A stretch of 64,000 nt of DNA, from positions 1 through 64,000 of the forward strand of contig JAVBTT010000014.1 of NCBI GenBank assembly GCA_031556035.1. The letters are read 5' to 3'. The stretch is from JAVBTT01 sp031556035. Its GTDB lineage: Bacteria > Bacillota > Clostridia > Oscillospirales > UBA929. The notes beneath the pieces were generated by a model. The model searched no databases. It was not told the origin of the DNA and saw only the letters and a program-made list of their open reading frames with translations. Shown here one piece after another: positions 1 through 7,314 of the stretch. Every line of letters starts with the position of its first letter. Within the stretch, counting starts at the first letter, position 1. The position numbers and the translations under genes were made by a program.

Positions 1-617
1 GAGATGCAACAAAACGCGACGCTTTCAAATTCATGCAGCTCGGCCAGTTCTAAGCAGGAGCGGTAACAGCCTGCAAGCAGCCGCCTATCATCATCACGCA
101 GCGGCCCGGTGATGATTGGCCCAACCGTATGCAGGATGTGCTTGCTTGGCAGGTTGTACGCCGCCGTGATCTTCGCTCCGCCTGTCGGCTCCGGGTGCCC
201 TTGCCGCTCCATGATGGCGGCGCACTCCAAACGGAGCTGAACGCCCGCATAGGTGTGGATGGCGTTGTCAATGCAGCCATGACATGGTACAAAGCAGCCG
301 AGCATCCCGCTGTTTGCGGCGTTTACGATGGCATCCACTTTCAGCGTCGTGATGTCGCCACGCCACAGGTAAAGATTGTCCTGTATCGGCTGTAAACCGT
401 CTATATCGGTGATGCCTTTTTCGGCAGTCAGCGATTGCAGCAATTCATCCTGTACCTGCAAAAAATCATCATCAACCGGCACCGGCTCCCGGACATTGAC
501 AAGAGAGCGAAAAAACCTCCACTTGTCGCTTTGGCTTGCCGCGTTCGGAAGATTGAAGCGCCTGTTTTCCCGCACAAGGTATTCAATTAAATAGTCGAGT
601 TTTTCATCCATATCCAT
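1..617 (-). CDS. Zinc-type macrodomain protein (protein-ADP-ribose hydrolase), 3' end beyond window
   Basis: Reading leftward from the ATG at 617 gives 205 codons without a stop, running off the window edge. Residues about 80-200 form a macrodomain: an ADP-ribose-binding stretch VDAIVNAAN (94-102) is followed by GCFVPCHGCIDNAIH (107-121). The C-x4-H-x-C spacing (C108, H113, C115) is the zinc-binding signature of the zinc-dependent macrodomain class, whose studied members remove ADP-ribose from proteins, for example those modified by SirTM sirtuins. An N-terminal helical extension of about 80 residues is also typical of that class. The start overlaps the stop of the upstream transporter gene by one base (TAATG), so the two are probably translated together. 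Cytosolic enzyme by prediction; the partner ADP-ribosyltransferase is not in the window. Confidence 0.85.
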   Translation of the reverse strand, partial: MDMDEKLDYLIEYLVRENRRFNLPNAASQSDKWRFFRSLVNVREPVPVDDDFLQVQDELLQSLTAEKGITDIDGLQPIQDNLYLWRGDITTLKVDAIVNAANSGMLGCFVPCHGCIDNAIHTYAGVQLRLECAAIMERQGHPEPTGGAKITAAYNLPSKHILHTVGPIITGPLRDDDRRLLAGCYRSCLELAELHEFESVAFCCI

Positions 618-1228
618 TATCCTATTCTGCCTTTCATAAGAGGGCTTAACCGCTTATACAGCAAAAACGTGACAACTGAAATCAAAGCTCCTTTGAACAG
701 GTTAAAGGGAATGGTGCTGTACAGGATAACGTCCAGCTTTGTTTTGATAATGGGAATAAACATCCCGAATGATGCGATAATGGTGTCCATTGGCATGAAG
801 CTCGAAAACAGCGGCAACAAAATGAAATAGTTAACCACGCCTCCAACGATTGCCATAACGATACTGCCGCAGACAAGCGCAAGCAACGCGCCTTTCAGTG
901 TCCGTCTGCGCCGATATATTATGCCTGCACTAAAAGCCATTGCACCGCCGATGATGAAGTTGGCCAGCTCGCCTATGCCTCCCGTGCCAGTAGATAGCAG
1001 ACCAATCAAGTTTTTGATAAGCTCAACCATGACGCCCGCCAGCGGCCCGAATGTAAATGCGGCCAGCAGCGCCGGAAAATCGGAAACGTCCAGTTTCACG
1101 AAAGAGGGCGACAACGGCATCGTCACCTCGACAAATGACAGCGCAACCGATACGGCGGACAGCATGGCGAGGCTGACGAGCGTTCGGATTTCAATTTTGG
1201 GTTTAACGGTTATTGATGACGTTTGCAT
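617..1228 (-). CDS. ribU: ECF transporter S component, RibU-like (riboflavin uptake)
   Basis: 203-residue integral membrane protein with about six hydrophobic segments. After a short polar N-terminus (VKPKIEIRTLV) it has the RibU-like run KLDVSDFPALLAAF followed by a GPLAGVMVELIKN segment. S components bind the vitamin and dock on a shared EcfA/A'/T energy module, which is not in this window. The ATG at 1228 is chosen because AAGGAG lies six bases ahead of it; a TTG at 1246 would start inside the upstream hairpin region without an SD. The gene sits between a flavin-binding-type protein and a macrodomain protein, which fits flavin supply. No FMN riboswitch is visible upstream. Riboflavin as substrate is inferred from family resemblance. 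Confidence 0.8.
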   Translation of the reverse strand: MQTSSITVKPKIEIRTLVSLAMLSAVSVALSFVEVTMPLSPSFVKLDVSDFPALLAAFTFGPLAGVMVELIKNLIGLLSTGTGGIGELANFIIGGAMAFSAGIIYRRRRTLKGALLALVCGSIVMAIVGGVVNYFILLPLFSSFMPMDTIIASFGMFIPIIKTKLDVILYSTIPFNLFKGALISVVTFLLYKRLSPLMKGRIG

Positions 1229-1245
1229 GACAGGCTCCTTTTCCA

Positions 1246-1284
1246 AAAGACCGACGCCCCGCCCATCTCAACAGGCAGGGCGTC
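1246..1284 (-). terminator. Hairpin between the flavin-protein gene and ribU
   Basis: On the minus strand GACGCCC is followed by an imperfect inner stem and GGGCGTC, then GGTCTTTT. It lies just after the stop of the gene ending at 1296 and just before the ribU SD. It can act as a terminator or attenuating hairpin separating the two genes; read-through is possible because the U-run is short. Confidence 0.55.
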
Positions 1285-1295
1285 TTTCCCATTCC

Positions 1296-1697
1296 TCACA
1301 CCTTGTAGCTGTTCGGCCCCTCGGCAAAGCTGAATGTTTCCACTTCCTCAACATCAATGTAGAAGATTTTGAAGATGGGGTTATCCGGCGTGTTGTAAAT
1401 CCCCTTGATGCCGGGGTTTTCGTCCAGCGCGCGGGTTTTGAGCGCCATGTCCTCCGTAAAAACGACCTTGCCGTTGACGGAAAGAACCGGCGTGAAGTTC
1501 TGCGGATAGGTGCAGAACGAAACATTGGGGTTGGCCTGTAACTGGTCGTAAACCGGCTTTTGGCTGCTGGTGCAGAAATACACCTGATTCCCATCTGCGA
1601 AAAGATACTGGAACACTCTTGTTTTCACGTTGCCGCCGTCCTGCGTTGCAAGCACGCCATTGGGGTTCGCTTTCAGGATTTCTTGATAGTTGATCAT
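1296..1697 (-). CDS. Pyridoxamine 5'-phosphate oxidase-like FMN-binding split-barrel protein
   Basis: Small (133-residue) split-barrel flavoprotein of the PNPOx-like superfamily. The N-terminal pattern ILKANPNGVLATQDG and the following VKTRVFQYLFADGNQVYFCTS strands are those of general-stress/FMN-binding single-domain members, which bind FMN or F420 and reduce small substrates; true PdxH proteins are longer. The start is ATG 1697, eight bases from GGAGG; a GTG at 1712 lies inside the SD. It is transcribed divergently from an HxlR-type regulator, a common arrangement in which the regulator senses redox or electrophile stress and controls the oxidoreductase. The exact substrate is unknown. Confidence 0.8.
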   Translation of the reverse strand: MINYQEILKANPNGVLATQDGGNVKTRVFQYLFADGNQVYFCTSSQKPVYDQLQANPNVSFCTYPQNFTPVLSVNGKVVFTEDMALKTRALDENPGIKGIYNTPDNPIFKIFYIDVEEVETFSFAEGPNSYKV

Positions 1698-1746
1698 TTT
1701 CATTACCTCCACGGTTAGTTTGGGCTTGAATTATCTTGCCGTTGAT

Positions 1747-1797
1747 ATTATAATAATCTCGAAAGTTTCTAAAGTAAAGTAGGCACTTCAAAGTGCC
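1747..1797 (-). promoter_or_regulatory. Promoter and palindromic operator between divergent flavin-protein and hxlR-type genes
   Basis: On the minus strand a perfect TATAAT (1747-1752) lies 17 bases from a weak -35 ACTTTA (1770-1775). Immediately upstream, GGCACT-TCAA-AGTGCC (1782-1797) is a perfect six-base inverted repeat. HxlR proteins bind such dyads, so this is the probable operator; its position just upstream of a poor -35 would suit activation. Site assignment is inferred. Confidence 0.55.
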
Positions 1798-1832
1798 GTA
1801 GTATCTTTTGAGTAACTATTGGGGGAATGGAT

Positions 1833-2162
1833 ATGCTAAAGCAATATGAATTGCCTGCTTGCCCTGTCGAAACAGCTTTGACGCTGATGGGCGACAGATG
1901 GAAAGTGCTGATTGTCCGCGATTTGCTGATGGGAACAAAACGCTTTGGGGAAGTAAAAAAATCCCTTGACGGGATTTCGCAGAAAGTGTTGACGCAGCAT
2001 CTTCGCATCATGGAGGAAAACGGGCTTGTTCACCGTCAGGTCTATGCGGAAGTACCGCCGCGTGTGGAATATTCATTGACAGAGCTTGGCCGTAGCCTCA
2101 AGCCTATCCATGATGCCATGTGGCAATGGGGTGAGGAATATAAGGCAACGATTAGCGAGTGA
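1833..2162 (+). CDS. HxlR-family winged helix-turn-helix transcriptional regulator
   Basis: 109-residue DNA-binding protein. The family hallmark is seen at the start: CPVETALTLMGDRWKVLIVR, followed by the recognition region RFGEVKKSLDGISQKVLTQHLR and the wing HRQVYAEVPPRVEYSLTELG. C-terminal GRSLKPIHDAMWQWG is the usual dimer helix. Start ATG 1833 is preferred over ATG 1827 because GGGGGA sits too close to the latter. Cys at position 11 (CPVE) is the residue used for redox or aldehyde sensing in characterised HxlR/HypR proteins, so a thiol-based switch is possible but not shown. It probably regulates the divergent flavin-binding protein. Confidence 0.88.
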   Translation: MLKQYELPACPVETALTLMGDRWKVLIVRDLLMGTKRFGEVKKSLDGISQKVLTQHLRIMEENGLVHRQVYAEVPPRVEYSLTELGRSLKPIHDAMWQWGEEYKATISE

Positions 2163-2203
2163 AGATTTGTCATTTTTGTAATCCTATTTATTATGCAGCA
2201 ATA

Positions 2204-2239
2204 TATAAGCGCAATATTCAATCGAATACTGCGCTTATA
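2204..2239. terminator. Long hairpin, probable bidirectional terminator
   Basis: TATAAGCGCA (2204-2213) pairs exactly with TGCGCTTATA (2230-2239), and ATTC/GAAT extends the stem inside. It lies between the converging hxlR-type gene and the recombinase remnant and can end transcription from both sides. Confidence 0.6.
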
Positions 2240-2243
2240 GTAT

Positions 2244-2289
2244 TAGTCCTATCATCGCTATCGGGTGAGGTGCTGTCAAGATAGGACTA
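2244..2289. other. Inverted repeat at the recombinase-distal end of the conjugative-element remnant
   Basis: TAGTCCTATC (2244-2253) and GATAGGACTA (2280-2289) are perfect 10-base inverted repeats, the second containing the recombinase stop codon. Large serine recombinases usually sit at the end of their element, so this could be a terminator or lie next to an attachment site. No matching att copy was identified elsewhere in the window. Confidence 0.4.
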
Positions 2290-3748
2290 AAATCTTTCTC
2301 GACTTTTTTCTGCTCCAACCGAGAGGAAGGTTTCAATCTCGTCCGCATATCTCCAAACAACTTCAATGCGATTTTCGCTGTAAACAACCACATGCTTCAC
2401 CAGCGCCGTTACAAGCTCATTGCTGTACTGCAAAGGCTCGGCCGTATCTTGCAGATACTCTACAGCCGGAGGGAGAACCGCCAAGCTCTGCTTGTAGTGG
2501 AGGTTCTGCTGCTCCAAATCGTCCGCCTGCCCGGACAGCGCCCAGATTTTTTCATCGGCAGACTGGCGGCGCCTGAAATATTCCTCACGGTCGATAGCTT
2601 CATCGCTGTATGCGTTGTACAGAGCCAGCTTCTTGCATTGCATCCGCTCAATCTCCCTTTGGAGCGAAGCGATTTCCCGGATATAATCAACGGACGGCGC
2701 GGCGGCTTTTTCGGAAGCGGTCCTTTTTTGTTCCACAAGCACATCCCGCAGCCGGTGTAGCGAGGCAAGCAAAACCTCTTTCAGCGCCTCGACCTCCATC
2801 TTTCCGCCGAAACACTCCTTGCAGGCAGCGACGGTTTTGTATTTGCAGTAGTAGGCCATGACCTTCGCGTTATTCTTCGTCATTGCGTGCCCGCATCCGC
2901 CGCAACGGACCGGCACGGGCAGGGAGTGAGGCGAAGGCGTGCGCGTTCCATATTTGACGCCTTTAGCCTTGTTTGCCCGGATGCAAAGCTGCGCCCGCTC
3001 AAACTCGTCCTTTGAAACAAGGGGTTCGTGGGTGTCCGGGGTGATGTACCATTCCGATTGCGGTTTTATCCGCGCGACCCGGCTGCCTATCTTTTCAACG
3101 GCGTACATGCCGTTTGTCATGGTCCCGGTATACCGCAAATCCCGGACGGTTATGGTCCTGCGGGTCTTTCACATATCCGAAAGCGGCAAAGGGGGCGATG
3201 CAATCTCCCTTCTGGCGCTTCACCTCAAACTGGCTCCTGATCTTCCGCGACGTATCGGCGCAGAAAGCGTCGTTGATAAGATTCTTGAAGGGCACGATCA
3301 GGTCGTCGGTCTGCTTGTTATGGTTCTGGCTGTCGTAGTTGTCGTTGATGGCGATAAAGCGCACACCCATGTAGGGGAAGAAGTGCTCGATCAGCCTGCC
3401 GGTTTCGATGTAGTTTCTGCCCAGGCGTGAGAGGTCCTTCACGATGACGCAGTTAATCCGCCCCGATTTTATATCTTCCAGCAAACGCTGAAAATCGGGA
3501 CGGTCATAATTCACGCCGGAATACCCGTCATCGACATAGGGCTCCGCCGCGAGTTCGATATTCTGTTTCTTGCCGACAAAGGACCGAATCAGGTCCTTTT
3601 GATTGACAACGCTGTCGGATTCTTCTTTGTCGCCGTCGTCTCTGGACAAACGGACATAGGCGGCGGCCTTCCAGACTACCGAATCACGGCCGCCGTCGCC
3701 GAAATCGGCGAAGATGGGCGCCCGAGCACCAGTTTGATTGTTACGCAT
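2287..3748 (-). pseudogene. Large serine recombinase (TndX/TnpX-like) broken by an internal deletion
   Basis: Two overlapping frames encode the halves of one recombinase. The 5' part (ATG 3748, AGGGAG-type SD) carries the catalytic domain: YVRLSRDD with the nucleophile Ser near residue 35, the SRLGRNY motif, and a recombinase-domain start ending in FGYVKDPQDHN. It then shifts frame and stops at 3095. The second frame resumes at about 3150 with TITVRDLRYTGTMTNG, and continues with the zinc ribbon (C-x2-C ... C-x4-C region PVRCGGCGHAM), a coiled coil and the C-terminal tail. Compared with intact relatives, roughly 60-90 residues between the DPQDHN and VRDL motifs are missing, and the junction is out of frame. 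The protein cannot be active, which suggests the surrounding element is no longer mobile by this enzyme. Confidence 0.85.
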
Positions 3749-3932
3749 TTGAATCACTCCCGATTGTTATTTGATTAGAAACCAATCAACAACCGGGGTT
3801 CGCTGTTTCATCCTACGCTGATTATAGCGCGCCGAAACAGCGGAAGTCAGCCCCCTAAATTGGCTTCTCTGAAATGAACAAGCCGCATCAAAATCATGCG
3901 GCCGGTGTTGTGCGCCTTTGTGTTTTGCATCC

Positions 3933-4827
3933 TCATACCCTCGCCAGCAGGCTTTCCAGCCGGTCGTCCAGCGTCGCGCCGCTGTCGGTGAAACGCACCT
4001 TGACGGCAATCCTGCCCACGCGGTAGCAGTAAGGGTTCGATGTCCGCCCGGCCGCTGCGGTATTCTAGCGCGTCCATGATGCCCTTGCACTTGTCGGGCA
4101 GATAGCCCTCGACGTCTGCCTTGAAGCTGGCCGGGTCGCCGATGAAGCCCCAGCAGCTATCCGTTTCCTTAGCTCCTTTATAGAGCTCGAAGCCGTAGCA
4201 CTCGCCCCGGAGATAGCTGTCGTAGGTGGCGACCTCGGATTCCAGCGCCTCCGCCGCCTTGACTTCATCGCCAAACTCGGCCTGCGCTTTCGCTTTGGTA
4301 ACGTGAATCCATCCCACCTGCCCGGAATCCCATTCGGCGTGCGGCGCCCGACCGTGAAAGCTCATGGTGCTCATGGACAGCCCGGAATGGTCGTACAGAT
4401 TGAGCGGCAGGATGATGTTGTGAAGCTCCGCCAGCCGGAGCAGGGACTTTGAGCCCATTTCATCCAGCAGCGTCTCGGCGATGGCGTCCTCCTGCCCGGC
4501 AATCGGACCGGGGAAGGATTCCGCAAGGTACCAGTCGCCATCCGAATAGGAAATAACGTCCCACGCCTCGCCGTTGTATTTGAGCTCGACGCCCCCTGCC
4601 TTTTCCGCGATAGCAAAATCGCAGACGTCTTTCGCGGGCACGGTTTCGCGGGCGAGCGCCCGCAGGAAGTCGGCCGGGCTGTCGTGATCGTGCTTGTCGC
4701 CCAGCGTATGCCGGCGATGGAAACAGGTCATCGTGCCGAAGTTGTCGTAATCGGCGCGCGGGTTCGGAGGGTCGTCATCCTTCCGCAGAATCAGGGTATA
4801 CGGTCCCTTTGTTGCTACATACGGCAT
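3933..4827 (-). pseudogene. Conjugative-element protein of unknown function, frameshifted near its end
   Basis: From ATG 4827 (SD GGGAGG) this frame reads a protein starting MPYVATKGPYTLILRKDDDP, a type I recognise from Firmicutes integrative conjugative elements but to which I can assign no function. Near 4034-4038 the frame appears to slip. As written it continues into a low-plausibility Arg-rich tail ending at 3847, whereas removing one T restores YCYRVGRIAVKVRFTDSG and a natural stop at 3933. That restored tail has ordinary codon use and a sensible length (about 297 residues). The shift could be a real mutation in a decaying element or a sequencing error. Sixteen bases separate it from the chimeric gene upstream. 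Confidence 0.65.
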
Positions 4828-4843
4828 AAAATCCTCCCTTCGC

Positions 4844-5224
4844 TTAATGGGCGCCCAGCAGGCTTTTCGCCAGCGAGCCGGTTTTGAACAGGGTGAAGCA
4901 GAGCAAGGCCGTGTAGCCCGCGCAGCCCCATATCGCCATGTGGATGCTGTCCGCCGCCGCGATGCCCTGTATCAACACGGAGTAGATGGCGATGCACACC
5001 ATAATCAAAAATCCTTGAAATGCCAGCGCGAACAGGGCTTTGAGATAGTTGTTGCCGGTCGTGCCCCATTCGTGGTTTACCATCGTGGAGAGGGGAATCG
5101 GCGCGATGCTCACCGTCATGTAGATTTCAACGGCTTGCTGCCTGACAAGCGCATATGCTTGGTTTATGCCGATTTCCAGCATCATGGATATTTCCTCAAC
5201 AGTGTAGAGATATTTGCTTTTCAA
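4844..5224 (-). pseudogene. Chimeric ORF: excisionase-like N-terminus fused to VirB6/TrbL C-terminus
   Basis: Residues 1-29 (YTVEEISMMLEIGINQAYALVR) are the start of a MerR/Xis-type helix-turn-helix excisionase. From residue 30 the sequence changes to IYMTVSIAPIPLSTMVN, then two hydrophobic segments (KALFALAFQGFLIMVCIAIY; GCAGYTALLCFTLF) and a KTGSLAKSLLGAH end. That is the C-terminal part of CD1112-type VirB6/TrbL conjugal transfer membrane proteins, which are normally several hundred residues long. The join is in frame and best explained by a deletion that removed everything between xis and the end of trbL. Neither half should work normally. SD and start are weak (no clear purine-rich site), so expression is doubtful. 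Confidence 0.7.
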
Positions 5225-5436
5225 AAATGATTCCTCCGTTTATTATTACTGCTTGGTATGTCATTTCATTTGTGGGTATGTAGGTAAATGGCTCTGATAG
5301 GTAGGATTTTTGCGCCAGTCATAATAGAAATACTTGTTTTATATATAGTAACTACGTATATATTCTATATTATATAATGCTCAAGTCTCCTACCAATGCC
5401 ATCATTTTTCCCACCTTGTTTTGCAGGGATTGAAGC
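5225..5436. other. AT-rich spacer, no feature recognised
   Basis: Very AT-rich sequence between the conjugative-element remnant and the following gene pair. It contains TATATA runs around 5340-5375 but no supported gene, hairpin or promoter. Base composition changes sharply here from GC-rich to AT-rich, marking an insertion boundary. Confidence 0.4.
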
Positions 5437-5775
5437 CTATAATAGAAACTCCGGTTTTGACGTAACCCGAAGAGGGGTCTTCCGTACAGGCTCTTTGCTT
5501 GGCGTGGGTAAGAAATTTTGTATTGATTGTACAGCGTCCCTACCTCCCAAGCTGAACGTGTTTTTCCCGTACTTTTGGAAATCGCCGTAATCATCCGTGA
5601 CCAACTTGCTTGTCCCGCTTTTCATTTTGATATAGCCTATGATCTGCAAGGTCTCGATGTACTTTCGAATTGTGTTAGGGCTAAGACCTGTGATGTCCTC
5701 AAAGCATGTACATGGTACGTCAATAGACGTTACCCCTTTTACCTGTAGCAGCATACAGATATAGGAGAAGATCAT
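5437..5775 (-). CDS. Small winged-helix-like protein, downstream member of a coupled pair
   Basis: 112-residue frame beginning MIFSYICMLLQVKGV. Residues about 25-55 (FEDITGLSPNTIRKYIETLQIIGYIKMK) form a clear helix-turn-helix of the winged type used by plasmid or phage initiator and regulator proteins. The ATG overlaps the upstream stop (ATGA), so translation is coupled. The reading frame is also open upstream of the ATG for several codons, so an alternative is that this and the upstream frame were once one two-domain protein split by a frameshift. No function is assigned. Confidence 0.5.
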   Translation of the reverse strand: MIFSYICMLLQVKGVTSIDVPCTCFEDITGLSPNTIRKYIETLQIIGYIKMKSGTSKLVTDDYGDFQKYGKNTFSLGGRDAVQSIQNFLPTPSKEPVRKTPLRVTSKPEFLL

Positions 5776-6317
5776 GAGACATTCACCGCACAGGACGCAA
5801 GCCCTTGCTTAATATAAAACGGAATGCACATAATATAACCGCTTTCGATCTTGAAGTAATGGCTTGTATTGAAATCAACGGGTTTAGCCCTTGACGAGCC
5901 ATGCCCGTCTTTTTCTGTCAGCCCAATCTCCTGCATCAGCTTCAACAGATAGTTTATCTCCTTCGTTTTTTGGGACTGATAGCCCCACATGGCTTTAAGC
6001 TCCGAGTGCAATATGCGTTTCCCCTTGGCACGAAACAGTAATAGCGTGACATACCATGAAAACATGAGGGCCTTATGTGTGCTTGATCCATATGCGCTCT
6101 CGACGCTCTCTTTTACAATTGCAAAGGCATTCAAAGGGATGTACACCTGATAAGGCGTGTATGCTGAGACGCTGTGCTCAGGACGCTCCTGCCTGTACAG
6201 CAGGTCATATTTGTCCTTTCTGAATTTGGAGTATTCTGACAACGGTATTTGGAAAGCTGTGTGAATCTCTTTCGCCTCCTTGAAACTGGTTTGGAACTTT
6301 GTTGAGTTTCTTTGCAT
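5772..6317 (-). CDS. Hypothetical DNA-binding-like protein, upstream member of a coupled pair
   Basis: 181-residue basic protein with no signal or membrane segment. It contains YIPLNAFAIVKESVESAYG and a helical ELKAMWGYQSQKTKEINYLLKLMQEIGL stretch resembling a winged-helix DNA-binding fold. It is AT-rich like the rest of the 5.2-10.4 kb island and overlaps the downstream gene by four bases. Together the pair resembles initiator-type proteins of small plasmids or integrated elements, but I do not recognise a family. The start (ATG 6317) lacks a strong SD. Confidence 0.5.
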   Translation of the reverse strand: MQRNSTKFQTSFKEAKEIHTAFQIPLSEYSKFRKDKYDLLYRQERPEHSVSAYTPYQVYIPLNAFAIVKESVESAYGSSTHKALMFSWYVTLLLFRAKGKRILHSELKAMWGYQSQKTKEINYLLKLMQEIGLTEKDGHGSSRAKPVDFNTSHYFKIESGYIMCIPFYIKQGLASCAVNVS

Positions 6318-6637
6318 AATCTAATTGTACTATGTACGGAACAGCCTGTCCAAAACAAGTTTTGATTCAGGATGCTTTCCTTTAGGGGACGCCCATGATA
6401 ACCCCAACCACGATCATGATTTCATAGATTGGTAAGCAATTTGGGACACTCTAGGGTCAACCCTCTTCCCTCCCTTTGTATTTATTCATCTGTAGTAACC
6501 ACGGGGTTCGCTGCATTGTCAAGCCCGCTCAAGAATCACCTCTATATTTAGTAATCACTAAGTAGCCAAAAAAGTGCGAGTTATTTTTCTAATTTGTCCT
6601 GGAAAATGGTAGCTAATGCGATTTGAGAATTTTAGTC
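6318..6637. other. Intergenic region upstream of the toxin-antitoxin operon, no gene seen
   Basis: About 320 bases between two divergent units. No coding frame with an SD and no strong hairpin was seen. It must carry the promoter of the leftward gene pair, but no convincing -35/-10 was picked out. Confidence 0.4.
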
Positions 6638-6678
6638 TTGATTTTCGTACTGATATCTGCTATAATAGCAGTACGAAA
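6638..6678 (+). promoter_or_regulatory. Promoter with overlapping palindromic operator of the toxin-antitoxin operon
   Basis: TTGATT (6638-6643), a 17-base spacer and a perfect TATAAT (6661-6666). The -10 box lies inside an inverted repeat, TTTCGTACT (6643-6651) and AGTACGAAA (6670-6678). This is the expected layout for autorepression by a Phd/YefM antitoxin, alone or with toxin, blocking polymerase. Confidence 0.8.
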
Positions 6679-6694
6679 CTAGGAGGTGCTATCT

Positions 6695-6967
6695 ATGCCA
6701 GCTATTAGACCGTTGTCTGACATGCGTAACAATATAGGCGAGATCACACAGATCGTTGACGAAGATAGGATGCCAGTTTTTCTGACCAAGCACGGAAAGG
6801 GCAAGTATGTTTTTCTGAGCATGGACGAATACGACCGGATGTCAAGCCTCCACGAGCTGTACATGGAGATTGACAAGGGTTTGTACGATATCAGGCAGGG
6901 GAGGACAAGGGACTTTTCAGAGGCTATGAAAGAGATCAGGAAGGACATAGCCGATGGAAACCTATGA
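6695..6967 (+). CDS. Type II antitoxin, Phd/YefM family
   Basis: 90-residue antitoxin starting at ATG 6695, eight bases after AGGAGG; an ATG at 6686 lies before the effective SD spacing. The Phd/YefM N-terminal DNA-binding fold is visible in IRPLSDMRNNIGEITQIV and in PVFLTKHGKGKYVFLSMDEYDRM. The C-terminal helix (DIRQGRTRDFSEAMKEIRKDI) would wrap the toxin. It binds and neutralises the ParE/RelE-like toxin encoded next and should repress its own promoter through the palindrome at 6643-6678. The gene overlaps the toxin gene by 14 bases. Confidence 0.9.
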   Translation: MPAIRPLSDMRNNIGEITQIVDEDRMPVFLTKHGKGKYVFLSMDEYDRMSSLHELYMEIDKGLYDIRQGRTRDFSEAMKEIRKDIADGNL

Positions 6968-7283
6968 GATCAGAACAGCCGAACAAGCCTATCAAGACAT
7001 GCGTGACCTCTACCGCTATATTGCCCGTGAGCTGAAAGAACCGACTATTGCCGACAAACTCCTGAGCAAGATTGACGAGGGCATTCAAAGCCTCTCCACA
7101 ATGCCACAGAGGCACAATACTCTTGCAGACGAACGACTGGGCCAACAGGGGATACGCAGGCTATCCATTGAGAATTATTTCGTGTTCTATGTCGTTGACG
7201 AGCCGGGGCAGGTCGTGTTTGTCACCAGAGTGATGTATGCACGGAGAGACTGGATAAACCTTTTGCAGTACCCCAATAATTAA
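6954..7283 (+). CDS. Type II toxin, ParE/RelE superfamily
   Basis: 109-residue protein with the ParE/RelE fold pattern: N-terminal helices (AYQDMRDLYRYIARELKEP; DKLLSKIDEGIQSLSTMP), then strands IRRLSIENYFVFYVVDE and VVFVTRVMYARRDW. The final RVMYARRDW motif is typical of the ParE branch, whose members poison DNA gyrase; RelE members cleave mRNA on the ribosome. Which target applies cannot be decided here. Overlap with the antitoxin gene ensures antitoxin is made first. Both genes look intact. Confidence 0.88.
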   Translation: METYEIRTAEQAYQDMRDLYRYIARELKEPTIADKLLSKIDEGIQSLSTMPQRHNTLADERLGQQGIRRLSIENYFVFYVVDEPGQVVFVTRVMYARRDWINLLQYPNN

Positions 7284-7314
7284 GCGACCTATAGAGATCA
7301 TCTACAGGCCGCTT
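7282..7314 (+). terminator. Terminator after the toxin gene
   Basis: AAGCG-CCT-TAGA pairs with TCTA-AGG-CGCTT around a GATCA loop, with single mismatches, and is followed by TTC. It begins at the toxin stop codon. Confidence 0.65.

Noticed and set aside
1229..1295. FMN riboswitch ahead of ribU
   Set aside because: The gap is only about 65 bases and holds a simple hairpin; no RFN-element conserved blocks are visible.
5370..5594. 74-codon minus-strand frame overlapping the winged-helix gene
   Set aside because: Overlaps the better frame 5437-5775, which has a helix-turn-helix and coupled start; no SD of its own.
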